A DNA stretch of 64,000 nucleotides from Ecdyonurus torrentis. Lineage: Eukaryota > Arthropoda > Insecta > Ephemeroptera > Heptageniidae. The stretch covers positions 5,331,213 to 5,395,212 of the forward strand of contig OX439129.1 of NCBI GenBank assembly GCA_949318235.1, written 5' to 3'. The position numbers and the translations under genes were made by a program. The stretch's first letter is position 1. Every line of letters begins with the position of its first letter. The notes beneath the pieces were generated by a model that worked only from the letters and a program-made list of their open reading frames with translations, did no database searches and was not told the origin of the DNA. Shown here piece by piece: positions 24,300 through 37,465 of this stretch.

Positions 24300-26030
24300 A
24301 CATACTTACTGTATATAATATGTAATGTAAGTTTATTTTCTTCCTGTTTAGATCGTCTGTCTGTATACTGATGTATATACGCTGTGCGCCGGGCGGGCGC
24401 CACATAAATATAAATACATTATATAAAAATAATCAATTTGATGCCTTGACTATATAGTCACACATACATATACCCGACTTAAAAAACCTCAGTCGATTTA
24501 AATCGGGCATGCCTAAAGTATCGCCCATTGTCACATTTGAGGAGAAGGGGGGCGGCTGGGCGATATCATAAAAGGTCGAACGGCAGGTAACTCAGATTTT
24601 TTGAGTCGAGTATACATACCACATAGTCTAGTGTAAATTGATCTTGACAAAAAGGTCCTTGGGTATTTTACACACCATGGCACAGCTAAGGTAAAATATA
24701 ATATGCATCGTGTAAATAACTCGCGTACGCGGGGTAAATATGATGTTTATTACTGCTTCATCAAATAACTGAAAAATGTGGGGAATAACCTCCTCTGCTG
24801 CTGCTGCTGCTGCTTTAGTCAATTTTAATTAATAACTATTTGTGTAAACCTATAACTATATGTATGCATACCACAGATACATAGAAAGAAAGCACTGCTT
24901 ATGTTAATATACGTGCAATAAAATATTAATAATAAAATGTTACGTATTTCAATATATTGGCATGTAATCCATTTATTTCATTTTGAAAATATTGCCCCGT
25001 GTACACACATATCCATAGCTTAAAAAAAGCCATTGATATATTTTATGTAAGCTAAAGTAAATGGTAATTCTGTATCAATGGACTGTTTACAAAATCTCAA
25101 TATAAAAATACAAGAAAAAAACAAAAACAAGATTGTTAATGTTGGTAACATTAATTCATGCAGTACTTTGCAGTACATACAGTACATGGTCCAAATTTGA
25201 CTTTTTACCATAAAATTGATAATAGATGTTGACTCTTCACGCTTATTTTAGCTGTTGGGGAAATTTTCAAAAAAAAAAACAAAAAAAAAACGTTTTTTTC
25301 TTACTTGCTTTCAAAATTTTACAAACGTGCCTATTTTCCTGCTTTTATGTTCATATTAATATATTATGCTCTTATACTTGATTAAGTTTATATTAAATAG
25401 AAATATGTACCTATGTTTAAAGAAAATGTTTTTTTATTTCATTGCGTATATACTTTAAAACCTTGTTTCTTGCTTATTTCTTTGTTCAATATACAATGCT
25501 TGAAACTGAAAACTGAAGACATAACTTGTCAATGAATAAGCTTTATAAATATACAACCTAATATTGAAAAACTGATATCCATGTTCTGGATAAATCAATG
25601 TTTTTTTATTTGTAATATATATTTTGCAATGCTTTAAAATAATTATGGCATTATGTATATATATATATATAATCATTTTGCTATAAGTTTTCCTTCACTG
25701 TTAAATTTCCTATGAACACTAAAACGAAATATCTTTATATTTTACATAAAAACTGCTCTCGTTTTACTTAAGAGAAATTTTTATGACAACAGTAAAAATT
25801 ATTCCTTGAATGTTTTTTTTTTATTTGACGCCTTGCAGCCTTGCAATAAAGTAGCTGCTATACGATGCATGTTTGTTGAAAATTGACATGAACACACGTT
25901 AGCATAAGCTGGCACTTCTGAGAATGAAACAGGGATATCTAACTGTCATTTTAATTGTGAAAAATTTAATATATTCATGTATATTATATTAAAAGTTTTC
26001 TGATTTTGACTGTAGAAATTCGACATAAGA
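24300..26030. other. No accepted gene
   Basis: Contains a GC block with GGGGGGCGGCTGGGCGATAT (24547), a CTG/CAG trinucleotide run (24797-24814) and AT-rich sequence. No exon with convincing borders. Confidence 0.45.
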
Positions 26031-26035
26031 CTTAC

Positions 26036-26037
<2 letters not shown>

Positions 26038-26117
<80 letters not shown>
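26038..26117. repeat. (AT)n array ~80 bp
   Basis: Uninterrupted TA repeat. Confidence 0.95.
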
Positions 26118-26123
<6 letters not shown>

Positions 26124-26349
26124 AGTATTTTTCTTATAATTTGTCATCTAAAAATCAGAGGTTACATAATATGTATTCTTGCCGAATATAATTTGATACA
26201 AGTATACAGTGCAATGGAAAAAGGTTAAATTGTTTGTTAATTACTTCATTCAAATGTCACCGCGTTTATATGGAGATTATAGAGGCTTAAATTAATTATA
26301 ATCTTTCATTCATACAGCGCCATATAAAGGAATTATAACTTCATGTGGT

Positions 26350-26352
<3 letters not shown>

Positions 26353-26397
<45 letters not shown>

Positions 26398-26430
26398 ATA
26401 ATTTTAGAGGGTTTTATATTATGAGTTACG

Positions 26431-26508
<78 letters not shown>
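26353..26508. repeat. (GA)n at 26353-26391 and (AT)n at 26432-26508
   Basis: Adjacent microsatellites. Frames reading Glu-Arg then Ile-Tyr through them are artefacts. Confidence 0.93.
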
Positions 26509-26511
<3 letters not shown>

Positions 26512-27272
26512 GTCAAAATATATATGCACCACATCATAATATTATCCTTAAAAGGAGTTTTATTTTTTCATTTGTTGCAACTCTAAAAAAAAAAAGGTTA
26601 AATATTGAATAAGCTTGCTATCAATGTTAGCTAATGTGCAATATTTCTTTATTTTCCGACGCACAAGGAAGAGAAATTGTGTTTTTGTTTACTGCAACTT
26701 TGAGAATGCATTCGCCTGCGCAGCCATTAAATTAATGACAAAAATAAACAGGTAATAAAATTTGTTTTTTTTTTTTAAAAATAATAAAAATCTTCTTCCT
26801 GATAACCTGCTTGTTCCTGTTTATGTTTTCATAAAAAAAAAAAAAAAGAAAAAAAAAAAAGAAACTGACATTAGAACCTACGCACCAAGGGCTCGCCTGC
26901 TCGCACGCACGACCCGAGTGATCTTATGGCACCGAAATGCTGACGTCAGAAAGATGTCCATTGAGAAACGATCTATTCACTTTATATTGTTATTGTTTGT
27001 TAACTTTTAGAATTAAAAAAAAAAACATTATACGATTAGCCTTCGGGGCTTTAATACAATAAGAAATTCATCAAAAATTCGTAAATAAATAAATAATAAG
27101 AAACATTTACGTATTTATGCGATGAAGTCAAAATAATAAGAAAAAAAAACATGTTTTTGTTTACTTTTTAGTACAAGATAATTCCGCTTTTTTTTTTTTT
27201 TTTTTTTTTTTTTCTTATTAATTTTTTATCTTATGGAGGCTTATGTGCTCCTTCCTTGGTTGTTTTTATTTG

Positions 27273-27583
27273 TATAGGGTGGTTTCATTCATGTTAAAGT
27301 CGACGTCATAAGTGAGTACTAAATAACATTGGTTGGTATAGGAAAATGGTACATTTTGCCGGTTTAAAAATACTTCGCGATTTTTTTGAGAGCATTGATG
27401 CTGTTAACAGGTTGAAATAGTACCTCAAGTATGCCAGAAAAATAATAATAAGCAAAAAAATATCTTATTTCCAAAGAAAATAGCCAAAAACTATGTTTGC
27501 CCTATACTGAGCAATGTTATTCATTATACTCAAGATGAGCATCGAAAAGCACTCAGAATGACGTCATGCGCACACACCCTATA
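27273..27583 (+). mobile_element. TA-MITE, subfamily B
   Basis: Complete copy: TATAGGGTGGTTTCATTCAT at the left, GATGAGCATCGAAAAGCACT, ATGACGTCATGCGCACACAC then CCTATA at the right. Very close to the copy at 15416. Confidence 0.88.
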
Positions 27584-28154
27584 ATTCACAGAAATATTAA
27601 ATTTAAAGTTTTACTTGCCTGACACGACCTTCACTTACAGTTATCATTACATTTATCAACAATTAACTATAATTCAATTGAACACAAAATAATTATTATA
27701 TATTTTCATTCATTCATAGAACTCATTAAAATAACTGTAGAATGAAATTGATTTAAAGTAATTTATTATTAAGCGATTTTTAGTAAGTATAAAAATTTAA
27801 GAATAAGTTGTTGTTTTTTATTACGTAGCGTCTTCAGATATCTCAAGGTCAAATGTTTGCAAAAATTAATCTTCATTGTTTATTAATGTTGGAATTCTTG
27901 GAAATTTTGAATGAAAAAAAGTCAACAAAATTGATTTGATTAATCGTTTTTCACGTTTATTTTATCAACCTGTATTGAGGTATTTCTACACGGACTTTCC
28001 TGCTCACTATTTTTATATATGTATATAATTATATTAATTTTATTATTCCACGGTAACTTTTATGATTTGCCAATGTACATGTTATGCAGTATGCTATTTT
28101 GTATTTAAGTTTTTGCCTGGTCCCAAGATAGAAATTATTATCATATTATTATTA

Positions 28155-28493
28155 TTAAGGCAGGAAATCAGCTACTGCGGGATTTGACTAAAAAATTGTA
28201 AAGACAGAAAAATCTGAAATTTTGCACAGTGATACATTAGGATTAGGTATCTTCAAAAATGTAAAAATTTTGGGGGGTCACCATGCTGGATTTTTAATTA
28301 TGATTTTTTGAAGTTTTAGTCCCATGAGAGCCCATGTTAATTTCAATAATCAATTTCTCTCTTATCTGATGGTCACGGGTTCTGAAAATTTTATCATATG
28401 GAGCTGTTACTATTAACTTTCAAATGGCATCATAAAATTTCGAAGTTTTCTTTTTAGATTTTGAGATACAAGTCATCTGAATACAATCCTTAA
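28155..28493 (+). mobile_element. TTAA-MITE family T4
   Basis: TTAAGGCAGGAAATCAGCTA at the left, ATACAATCCTTAA at the right. The landmarks are TTTTGGGGGGTCACCATGCT, GAGCCCATGTTAATTT and CTGATGGTCACGGGTTCTGA. 339 bp. Confidence 0.87.
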
Positions 28494-28653
28494 CCAAAGT
28501 TGGTCTTCATTTTAGGAGAGTAAAACAGGGTTACGAACAGCATAGTAATAAAGAGTATTATTATTATCATATTATTAATATTATTATATTATTATTATTA
28601 TCATATTATCTTTTTTACTGTTAAAAAAAATATAATCTTAAAACGTGCAGATT

Positions 28654-28870
28654 TTTTTTTTTTTTTTTTTTAACCATATGGGTGTTTTTGTGTTACAACT
28701 TTTACCATAGTCTCGTCAAGACATTTTCCTATCAACTTGTACGATTAAAACCACCCATACGGTCCGGCGACACATAGCCCGGCATTCGCAATGACAGATT
28801 AGAGAAACCAAGGAAACTCTAGGCAGGCTGGACGGTATAGTTACATCAATCATGCACCATATATCTGCTG
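28654..28870 (-). mobile_element. SINE-1, 5'-truncated copy
   Basis: On the minus strand this matches the SINE-1 body (GGTGCATGATTGATGT, CCAGCCTGCCTAGA, GCGAATGCCGGGCT, ACAATGTCTTGAC) and ends in an A tract (poly-T at 28650-28671 on the plus strand). The tRNA head is missing, as expected of incomplete reverse transcription. The truncation point is about a dozen bases from the T1 element at 28883. Confidence 0.8.
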
Positions 28871-28882
28871 TATATCTATCAC

Positions 28883-29219
28883 TTAAAGGAATAGACCAGA
28901 GAAAAACATAAGCATCTATATTATAAAACACTTGATGGGACTTACAACATTAGTTTGTCTCAAAACCTAACACTAGCCCCGTAGCAGTGATCAGAAAATT
29001 CGATTTATGCAACCCGCACAACATTTTCATACTAATTTTTGCATGTTTCTGACGTCATAAACATGAATTTTCACGCAAATTGCATACTTTACAGTATTTT
29101 CACGCTCTCTCGTGGGGTTATATTAACATTCTGGTAAAAATTGTCATCAGTTTTGAAGATCCCATTTCGTGTTTATTCATTAAGAAGCACATATTGTTTT
29201 ATGTGGTCTAAGGCTTTAA
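28883..29219 (+). mobile_element. TTAA-MITE family T1
   Basis: TTAAAGGAATAGACCAGAG at the left, GTGGTCTAAGGCTTTAA at the right, and TTCTGACGTCATAAACATG inside. It directly abuts a small TTAA-flanked hairpin (29216-29268). Confidence 0.88.
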
Positions 29220-29268
29220 GTGAAGAGAGAACTATACTGCGATGTATAATTCTCTCTTCACTTAAGTA
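29216..29268. repeat. Small TTAA-flanked hairpin
   Basis: TTAAGTGAAGAGAGAA is followed ~20 bases later by TTCTCTCTTCACTTAA. Both ends carry TTAA, the left one shared with the T1 element just upstream. Confidence 0.65.
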
Positions 29269-29913
29269 AGGGTCGCCTGCAATTCCTCCCTCCCCCCCCC
29301 CCCTCGAGTCACCCCTAGACTTTATGCTGTGATCAAAACCAAATTTTTATGATTATATTTTTAAAATAAAATCTGTAGAAGTTCAAACGTTTGGTGAAAA
29401 AAAAAAAAAAAACGCTTTAAAGTTCAATGAACTTAAAATTAAAATTGTGGTAACGTCTTTTTCGTTCTCAACAATATATATTTCAAATCAATGAAAACTG
29501 TAACTAAACAGTCACATTCAACTATTGAATAACAAAGTGAAAGGATGTTTATAAACTTACAAACATTTCTGAATGTAACGTATTTTTTTGTTACAAATTA
29601 TATTAGACATTTCACACAAATTTCAAAACCCCCATTAATTCGCGTAACTTTCAATCAATTATTTAAATACTGAAGATGAGCTATGTTAATTATTTTTGCA
29701 TATTATTATTGCTCATATCTCACGGTGCTTGGCTGTAATAATTAATTAATTAGCTAATAATGTGAAACATGAGGCTATGCAGACTTTTACATTATTTTGT
29801 TAAGTAATGAGGCTTATACAACAACACATTAATTACTAACACTGCAAATATGTATACTCAAGCTTGAATGTAAGATGTAAATATTAATAATTAAATAGCT
29901 CTTCTTATTTGAC

Positions 29914-30218
29914 TTAAAGGCATATAGAACACCTTGAACAAATAGCATGTCTAATATCCTAATATCAACGTTGATTTGGCCGGAGTCATTGATTTCTCAT
30001 TTATTTTCCTTTCATGAAATGGCAGATGCGGGTTTATGACGTCACAGCTCGTCTGTTTTTCACACGCATAGACAAGTGAGCTATGACGTCATAAATCCGT
30101 ATCTGCCACTTTGTGAATGGAAAATAAACGAGAAATCAATGACTTCCGGGCAAATCAATGTTGATATTTAGGTATGTTAGGATATTAGACGAGTTTTTTG
30201 TTCGAGGTGTTTTTTGGT

Positions 30219-30220
<2 letters not shown>
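29914..30220. mobile_element. TTAA-flanked palindromic element family T2
   Basis: TTAAAGGCATATAGAACACC at the left. Near-identical arms pair around the GCGTAGA-type centre (30060-30075), with ATGACGTCACAGCTC in one arm and GAGCTATGACGTCATAAAT in the other. The right end (GAGGTGTTTTTTGGTGTTC) has decayed into a (CT)n array. Confidence 0.85.

Positions 30221-30277
<57 letters not shown>
30221..30277. repeat. (CT)n microsatellite at the decayed end of a T2 element
   Basis: CT array starting immediately at the right end of the T2 palindrome. Confidence 0.95.
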
Positions 30278-30279
<2 letters not shown>

Positions 30280-30345
30280 TGTTTTTTAATAAAGTTTTAG
30301 CTTTTAGGAACGACAGTAAACAACATGCAAAGTAGGAGAAGCTAT

Positions 30346-30685
30346 TTAAGGCGGGAAATCAGCTACTGCGGGATTTGACTAAAAAGTTGTAAAGACAGAA
30401 AAATCTAAAATTTTGTACAGTAATATATTAGAATTATAGGTACCTTCAAAAATGTAAAAATTTTGGGGGGTCACCATGCTAGAATTTTAATTATGATTTT
30501 TTGAAGTTTTAGTCCGATAAGAGCCCATGTTAATTTGAATAATTAATTTCTCTCTTATCTGATGGTCACGGGTTCTGAAAATTTGATCATAGGTAGCTGT
30601 ATTAACTTTCAAATGGGATCACAAAATTTGGATTAAGTTCTGTTTTTAGATTTTGAGATACTAGCCATCTATATACAATCCTTAA
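30346..30685 (+). mobile_element. TTAA-MITE family T4
   Basis: TTAAGGCGGGAAATCAGCTA at the left, ATACAATCCTTAA at the right; same interior landmarks as the copy at 28155, same orientation, 1.9 kb away. Confidence 0.87.
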
Positions 30686-31043
30686 GTTAAAAATAATTGA
30701 TATTTACAAGGCTGCATGTATATGGGGAGGATCTTAACATGCGAGATATCACTTATTACATTTCAATGCAAATTACATACGTGAAATTTATTTAGGTATT
30801 CTGAGGAGCAATAAATTACAACATAATTAGTTTTATCGAGAAGGTCACATCATATGAAGATGATTATAATTATATTTTTTTGTTAATCAACAAATGAAAA
30901 AGAACCATCAATGTATTCAATTTTAAATATTTAATTTTCAGAGGTAATAAATAATTCTAGCATTATATTTCCTTTTAATTATAATTACATAAAAATAATG
31001 GATTGAGGAGTGTTTGAAAATACTTGTAATTATATTTAAAAAG

Positions 31044-31046
<3 letters not shown>

Positions 31047-31086
<40 letters not shown>
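31047..31086. repeat. (AT)n array ~40 bp
   Basis: TA repeat in AT-rich unique sequence. Confidence 0.93.
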
Positions 31087-31088
<2 letters not shown>

Positions 31089-31632
31089 TATGGATGAGTT
31101 ACGGCGAGATTATTTTTAATTGGTAATTTTAGTTTGTATAATATAGCCCTAGCTCATAAACAAAAGTCTTCACATATACGATTACTTGCCACACGTGCCT
31201 ATACTTCTCTATATGTTTGCTGCACTATATTTTGGTCTGCACGCATCTTTAGCAAATGGCAAATATTGGCGTTTCTAAAAAGCTTGTCCAGAGTATTTAA
31301 AATATATTATAAATCATCAAATTTTTTTTCAAGTAGATTGATCGTTGCGCTCTGTTGCAAATCTCTATATATGATTGTAAAATACATCGAAAGGAAAAAT
31401 AATTTTTGCCATTTTTTCCCCCTTTACAATTAGTAATTTTTCTTAAGTTCTATACATATATAGTGCATTTAGATCTTTAAAAATAGGGCTTGAAAAAGAA
31501 AGTAACTTAAGTTAATTAACCACTCATCTAAAATAAAAAATACATACTCTATTAAACATAAATTTAAAACATTTGTAGAATTATTTCTATATGCAAACTG
31601 TACAGCCTGCGTTATAGGCAACTGTTTCTGCG

Positions 31633-31755
<123 letters not shown>

Positions 31756-31969
31756 AACAAAATAACAAAGAGGCGCCAAGCTAGTGCTTCATCATCACAA
31801 TAATAATTTATAATGCGTGAAAAGTTGTAAACAAAATTTGTTAGTAAACTATAAGTTGCATTCTATCTTACAGACATTATAATAATAAGGAAATGCATAA
31901 TGTGGGTGTAGGCGAGATAATATGAGAAAGAAAGGACAGCATGATAGATAGGTGACCATGTACTCAATA

Positions 31970-32167
<198 letters not shown>

Positions 32168-32792
32168 ACTGTATGTTAGTGTAGCTAAACACATCTCTAT
32201 CTTCTATGCTGCTTATATGTATATAGTTATATTATAACAAAGATGAATCACATCGTGGGATGTACGTTACGTACATTTAATAGACAATACGACCGTGACA
32301 AATACAAGCGAGCATCATCGTCAACGTCTTTTTTTTTTTTTTTTTTTTTTTATCTTTGTTATTTAATATAAATGTATATGTCTGTATTTTCAAGTGACAT
32401 GTATATTATTAACTACTATTGTTAGCATATCATTGCTAACATTAACTCCATTACATTATAACATCACATCACGTTTATTAACTATATGCCACAACATTGG
32501 ACTATCTTGCTCATGTTGAGGTAAAATCAACTAGTTGTATTTTTATTTGAGTCTATTATAGTTTCAAAAAGCGCTTCTTACAATTTCAACATAGGTGATA
32601 AATGTATTTTTTATTATTATTATTTTTTTTTTAGTTGTCATGACTGAATTTGAAGTAGCACACGCTGAAGACTGTAAGTCGATCGCAATATGACTTCATA
32701 TTAAGGTCATTGGTAAACAGATTTATTGATTATACACCTCGCACAATTAGTGTATTATAATAATAATAATAATAACCAGAGAATAACTTCAT

Positions 32793-33199
32793 TTAAAGCC
32801 CTTGTCAACTTACTTTTTTATCATTTAGAATACTAGATTGATAATTACCATACCTTAATATCCATGAATTAGACACCATCACGTTGATTTTGTATTTATT
32901 TTCGTTTATTTTCCTTTTTGCGGTTATATCACGTATCTGACGTCACAATATACCACCGCCAATCACAGTCACCGCTCTGGTCACGTGATAAATTTAAGCC
33001 CCTCCCTCAAGTTCTTTGCCCCTATCACGGCCCCATTGGTACATTGTGACGTCAGATACGTGATATAACCGCAAAAAGGAAAATAAACGAAAATAAATAC
33101 AAAATCAACATGTTGGTGTCTAATTCATGGATAATAAGGTATGGTAATTATCAATCTAGTATTCTAAATGATAAAAAAATAAGTTGACAAGGGCTTTAA
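32793..33199. mobile_element. TTAA-flanked palindromic element family T3, ~170-bp arms
   Basis: The left end is TTAAAGCCCTTGTCAACTTA and the right end is TAAGTTGACAAGGGCTTTAA. The two arms of ~170 bp are almost perfect reverse complements (TTTTGCGGTTATATCACGTA with TACGTGATATAACCGCAAAA; TCTGACGTCACAAT with ATTGTGACGTCAGA). They flank a ~70-bp unpaired GC-richer centre. There is no coding capacity. Confidence 0.9.
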
Positions 33200-33339
33200 G
33201 GCACATACATGGCTTTTTCAACCACCGTATACATACGTACATATTGTATACCATGAAGTAATTTATAAATTTACAGACTTACTTGGGACAATAATTATAT
33301 TATCAGCATAGAGGAGACCCTGTATTGAACTATACAAAA

Positions 33340-33485
33340 CATAACATTATACGCTTATGAGGAAGAACACATTTTTTTGCAATTTTTCTAGAAAACTGCT
33401 CCACCGATTCTGGAGAACTTTAAATGAGAAATACTAGACATACTTTTACGTTCAAGAATTTTTTAAACCGATAACCTCCATTATA
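33340..33485 (+). mobile_element. Family N element, partial
   Basis: CTGCTCCACCGATTCTGGAG, GAGAAATACTAGACATACTT and TTTAAACCGATAACCTCCAT; the 5' half is absent. Confidence 0.75.
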
Positions 33486-33499
33486 AACATTTACACTAT

Positions 33500-34500
33500 T
33501 TCTTGAACTATTATTAGCTTTTTTTCTGAACTATACGTAATGATGCAACATTTCTATAGTTGATTCTATATAATAGTTGTGGTGTATATTATTTTTAAAA
33601 TTATGAATGACTTTTTTAAAAATTAAGATTATATAATACGTATACTGTGATTATATACGTATATTATGTAATAATATTAATAAAGTAGCTGATGTTGCAA
33701 AAAAAATATATAAACATATAAAAATAATATTCTGTAAAGCATAATAATTAATTCAAGTCTAAAACCACGTGTACTACTAATTATAATACGTTATTGTGAA
33801 TAAAACAAATATATAATATCAATTCGCCAACAATTTATTGCTTTGTTTACAATGATGCGTGAAGCTGCTATGTTATGTAAAATTATGTATTTATGTATCT
33901 ATGTATGAAAGTAAAATTTTGCACGTGACGAGAGTGAATTAAGAGATAGAAAACAAAATGATGAACACAACAAAAAATCAGGGTCACGTCTATTTACCCT
34001 CAAGAAAAATATTCTTTCTTTAATTTCACTTTCTTATAAATAAATAAGTTTTAATTTCATCGCAATATATAAAACACATTCTTGATGTTATATTATATAG
34101 TAAATTTAAACTTTAAATTCTTTAAACGTATCAAACATTTGAACTTTTATTTTATATGGCATTTATATATGATATAACATAGGCACTAGGCAGGCACGTC
34201 TACCCACGTCTACCTTCTAAATACAGCAAGGAAGGTTCTGATTTTTTACTATAATAAATAGGGAATCTTTACGATGTTAATTTTTTAAACATTTTTATAT
34301 TATTAAGTTCAAAAACCATAGACATAAAGATGGTTCAAACTGAAGTTCATCTAAGTTCATTTTAAACATAAAAAATCATGTTTTAAAAATTCAAAATTAA
34401 TTGTGAGCTATTAATAGCACAAAAATAGTTCTCACACGAGAATTTGGTATATATTATAAATATATCAAGTGGAAGAAAAATAAAAAAATAAAGGTTACAG
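33500..34500. other. No gene seen
   Basis: AT-rich unique sequence, no recognised element. Confidence 0.5.
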
Positions 34501-34514
34501 AGTTGATTGGAATT

Positions 34515-34725
34515 TTCGTTGATGACATCAGATGCGCGGGAACTTCCTCGCGGCCCGCGGTTGATCTTCGCTCCAAGTTCTTGCCAACTATACACGCTCA
34601 AACCGTGACGTTTCACTTACAGTTCGTGCATCAAACATCGCGCGAGCAAGCAAGCAAGCAAGCGAGTGAGGCGAGAGAACCAAATTACCTGCAATTTGGT
34701 ATTTACAATGACGTCAGAGTATTAT
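34515..34725. other. CpG-rich island, function unknown
   Basis: CGCGGGAACTTCCTCGCGGC, CGCGCGAGCAAGCAAGCAAG and TGACGTCA (34711) in an AT-rich context. Open for ~75 codons on both strands without recognisable protein. It could be a promoter or 5' exon of an unseen gene. Confidence 0.3.
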
Positions 34726-35519
34726 GCATTCAGTTTATCTGATTATATATTACATCATAGTGTATAAATAAACTATATAATAAGATCCTGATCTATTGTG
34801 CGCCGGTGGAATATTTAATAATGACTAAAATTAAATAATAATAAAATTCTATAGTATAATCAAATAATCATGTTTAGTATTTTTTATAGCAATAATATAA
34901 GCATGATTTATTTTTATAAAGTTTTTTTTAATGTATATATATAATAAAAAATAATAATAATTTATAAAAATTTCACGATAAAATGTAGATAAAATGTTAT
35001 AAAATAAAAATTATTATTTTAATCCACGTATTTATTAGATTTAAAATTTTAGATTATTCGCAATTACAATAAGAATCATACTTTACAATAGAACACAACA
35101 CACAAATCACTTTCATATATATATAATAGTATGCCAAGCTATATATAACATAGTAAACTATGTTTAAAGTATAATAATATATTGTCACATCACATAGTGA
35201 GTGCTTCACTGCAAAAAAAAATAGAAATTTCAATTTTTTATTATTTTTTTTTAGATCTTTATGAAGTGCAATAAAATTAATTTGAAAGTACATAATTGTA
35301 CATATGGTTATAGTATTTCAGATTATTTAGCAAAAAAAAAAAAAAAAAAAAAAGATCTATGGATATTAGCATAGCATATAGCATAGCTAATAACAGCTTA
35401 TGGTGTGCTATAGAAAAAGACAAACTCCCACTGATTTCACATCCTTTATAGCATTTTCTACTAATACGCATTTTATACCATATTCGCAGTTTTTTAATTT
35501 TTAATAAGTTGCAAATAAA

Positions 35520-35928
35520 TTAAAGTACAGATAGGAATACCAGATATTGTATACCACAATACAAGGAATAGCAAGGCAAACATTCAAAGTATATATAAAA
35601 GAACGGAAATGTACAATAAGGGTCCCTTCTGTGGTTCTCTAAACATTTATAATAATCTGCCATACATATTAAGAAAGGAACCATATCAAATTATGTTTAA
35701 AAGAAACTTAAAAACATTTTTATTAAATAAACAATATTATTCAATCGATGAGTTTATGAACGACTCAGATAAGTAGTTTTTTGTGTATTGTTTTATTTTT
35801 TTATGTGTAATTGTTTATGTTTATTTTTTATTGACCATCATTTCTATTTGCTTGTGTTTTTTTAAAGCAATAACCTGGACAGATGCATATTTGTATGTAT
35901 TGTGTGTGTAGGATGAAAGAAATGAATA

Positions 35929-35972
<44 letters not shown>
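35520..35972 (+). mobile_element. 3' end of a non-LTR retrotransposon (LINE), with C-terminal ORF remnant
   Basis: A frame ending at the TAG near 35775 encodes the C-terminus of a reverse-transcriptase polyprotein: KGPFCGSLNIYNNLPYILRK, then EPYQIMFKRNLKTFLLNKQY, ending MNDSDK. The pattern GxxLWNSLP...LKxxLL is typical of CR1/jockey-type LINE C-termini. A 3' UTR follows, ending GAATAAAGA and a long T run. The copy is 5'-truncated. A homologous copy in inverse orientation is at 10880-11560, and another 3' UTR fragment is at 55440-55520. Confidence 0.75.
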
Positions 35973-35973
<1 letters not shown>

Positions 35974-36827
35974 AGTCTGATCGTAGGATAAAGTTTTATT
36001 TCAAGTTTGTACAATATGTTTTATGTAAAGTGGTTTCTTACATGTGTAGTATGTTACAGTGGTTTTTATGTGAAGTCTGTTTAGACGCATGGTCTTAACA
36101 AAATATTATTTGTTTTGCCAAATTTTATAATAACTTTTATAATTACGTGTAATAATTAATTGAGAATGCAATGAAGAAATACTCTGACTATTGCAAATTA
36201 TATCAGAGGACCATGTAAGTGGGTTTGTTTCTACCTTTTTTGGCCTCTAATAAAAACCATTTATTATTATTATAAATTATTATTATAGATATTATAATAC
36301 ATTATATAAATATTAATAATTATAAAATAAAACAATTTAAAAATTACAAATTTAATTGTATAATAAAAATAATATTTATATTTATCTCTCATTGTAGGTG
36401 ACATAAAAAAAATGTTTTTCTCGTTTAATTACTGTACATTGTAATTGTAATTACCTGTATTAGTAATGAGAAGATACATATCTAGCTAGCATGTACAGAG
36501 GAACAGATCAAACTTGAACTTTGAGATCTTTGCCTTGGCTTATGCATGCCATGACGTGTACTGTTGGAAATTATCATAAATATTGTGAGGTGAAGTTTTG
36601 TCATGCCGTATACATGCAGCAACAATGAACTTTTACTTTTTAAAGTACGTTGACTTTACAATCATGCAGAGTTACTCACCATTGCTTAACGTTTAAATAT
36701 ACAAGTTTTACTATGTAATTATTTGTTTTCAATTTACTGAAATTGATTAATAGAACAATAAAAGATTTAATGAGCAAAATAAACTACGAAATAAATTTAT
36801 ATTATATATATTTATGCTTTATATGGC

Positions 36828-37155
36828 AATAAGCAATAACATGCATTTATTTGTAAATATTTTTTAATGCAATAGGCAATAATATGCATTATTCGGAAAT
36901 TTATTTTAATGCAATAAGCAATATCATGCATTATTCGGAAATATACTTTCATATAATAAGCAATAACATACATTATTCGGAAATATACTTTAATGCAATA
37001 ATAAAAAACGTGCCTTATTTGGAAATATATTTTAACACATATATACATAAGCAATAACATGCATTTATTTGGAAATTTATTTTAATGTGATGCATTATTC
37101 AGAAATCTATTTTGATGCACAAAGCAATAACATGTATTATTTTGTATTTTAATGG
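36828..37155. repeat. Minisatellite, ~43-bp unit, about 7 copies
   Basis: The unit resembles GCAATAACATGCATTATTCG then GAAATATACTTTAATGCAATAA. Imperfect copies start near 36832, 36875, 36918, 36960, 37003, 37050, 37089 and 37121. The 82-codon frame across it is repeat-derived. Confidence 0.8.
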
Positions 37156-37465
37156 CTGTAAGCTTCGTATTTTTTATATAGCATTATATGGAACCATCCT
37201 CTTCCGTAGTTTCATTATTGTTTTTAGATAAAAAAAAAACTATACTGCAACGAGGCCAGAAAATTTCAAATGAAGGACTTCAAGATTAAAATTTTTTTTC
37301 GTAGTAATAAAAAAAAAAATAATAATAAATAAATACGAATACCTTGCATGCATTAAAGTCTCCATATAAAAGCACTGAATGCCCGTAAAGCATTGCAGTA
37401 AAATATGTTAAGTCACTGACAATGAGTACACTGTTTTTATATTGAAAATAATAACAAAATTCGTT

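Noticed and set aside
23972..24405. Long open frames with Tyr-Ile-His-Thr, Val-Cys-Met-Tyr or Ile-Tyr repeats
   Set aside because: They are pure translations of the ACAT and AT arrays. The same applies to the frames through the arrays at 3303, 4213, 8884, 21353, 26353, 31639, 31973 and 55882.
24628..24822. Minus-strand frame starting with an alanine run (TKAAAAAAEEVIPHIFQLFD)
   Set aside because: The alanines come from a GCA trinucleotide repeat. No supported acceptor, and the following GTAATA is a poor donor.
31134..31433. 99-codon plus-strand open frame
   Set aside because: AT-driven composition, no splice signals, no recognisable domain, no codon pattern different from neighbouring frames.
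34383..34742. Opposed ~77- and 79-codon frames over the CpG island
   Set aside because: Both strands are equally open because GC-rich sequence has few stops. Low-complexity SKQASEAREP comes from an AGCA repeat.
36812..37060. 82-codon minus-strand frame with repeated MHIIAYCIK-like units
   Set aside because: The repeats are translations of the 43-bp minisatellite, whose period stays in frame only by chance.
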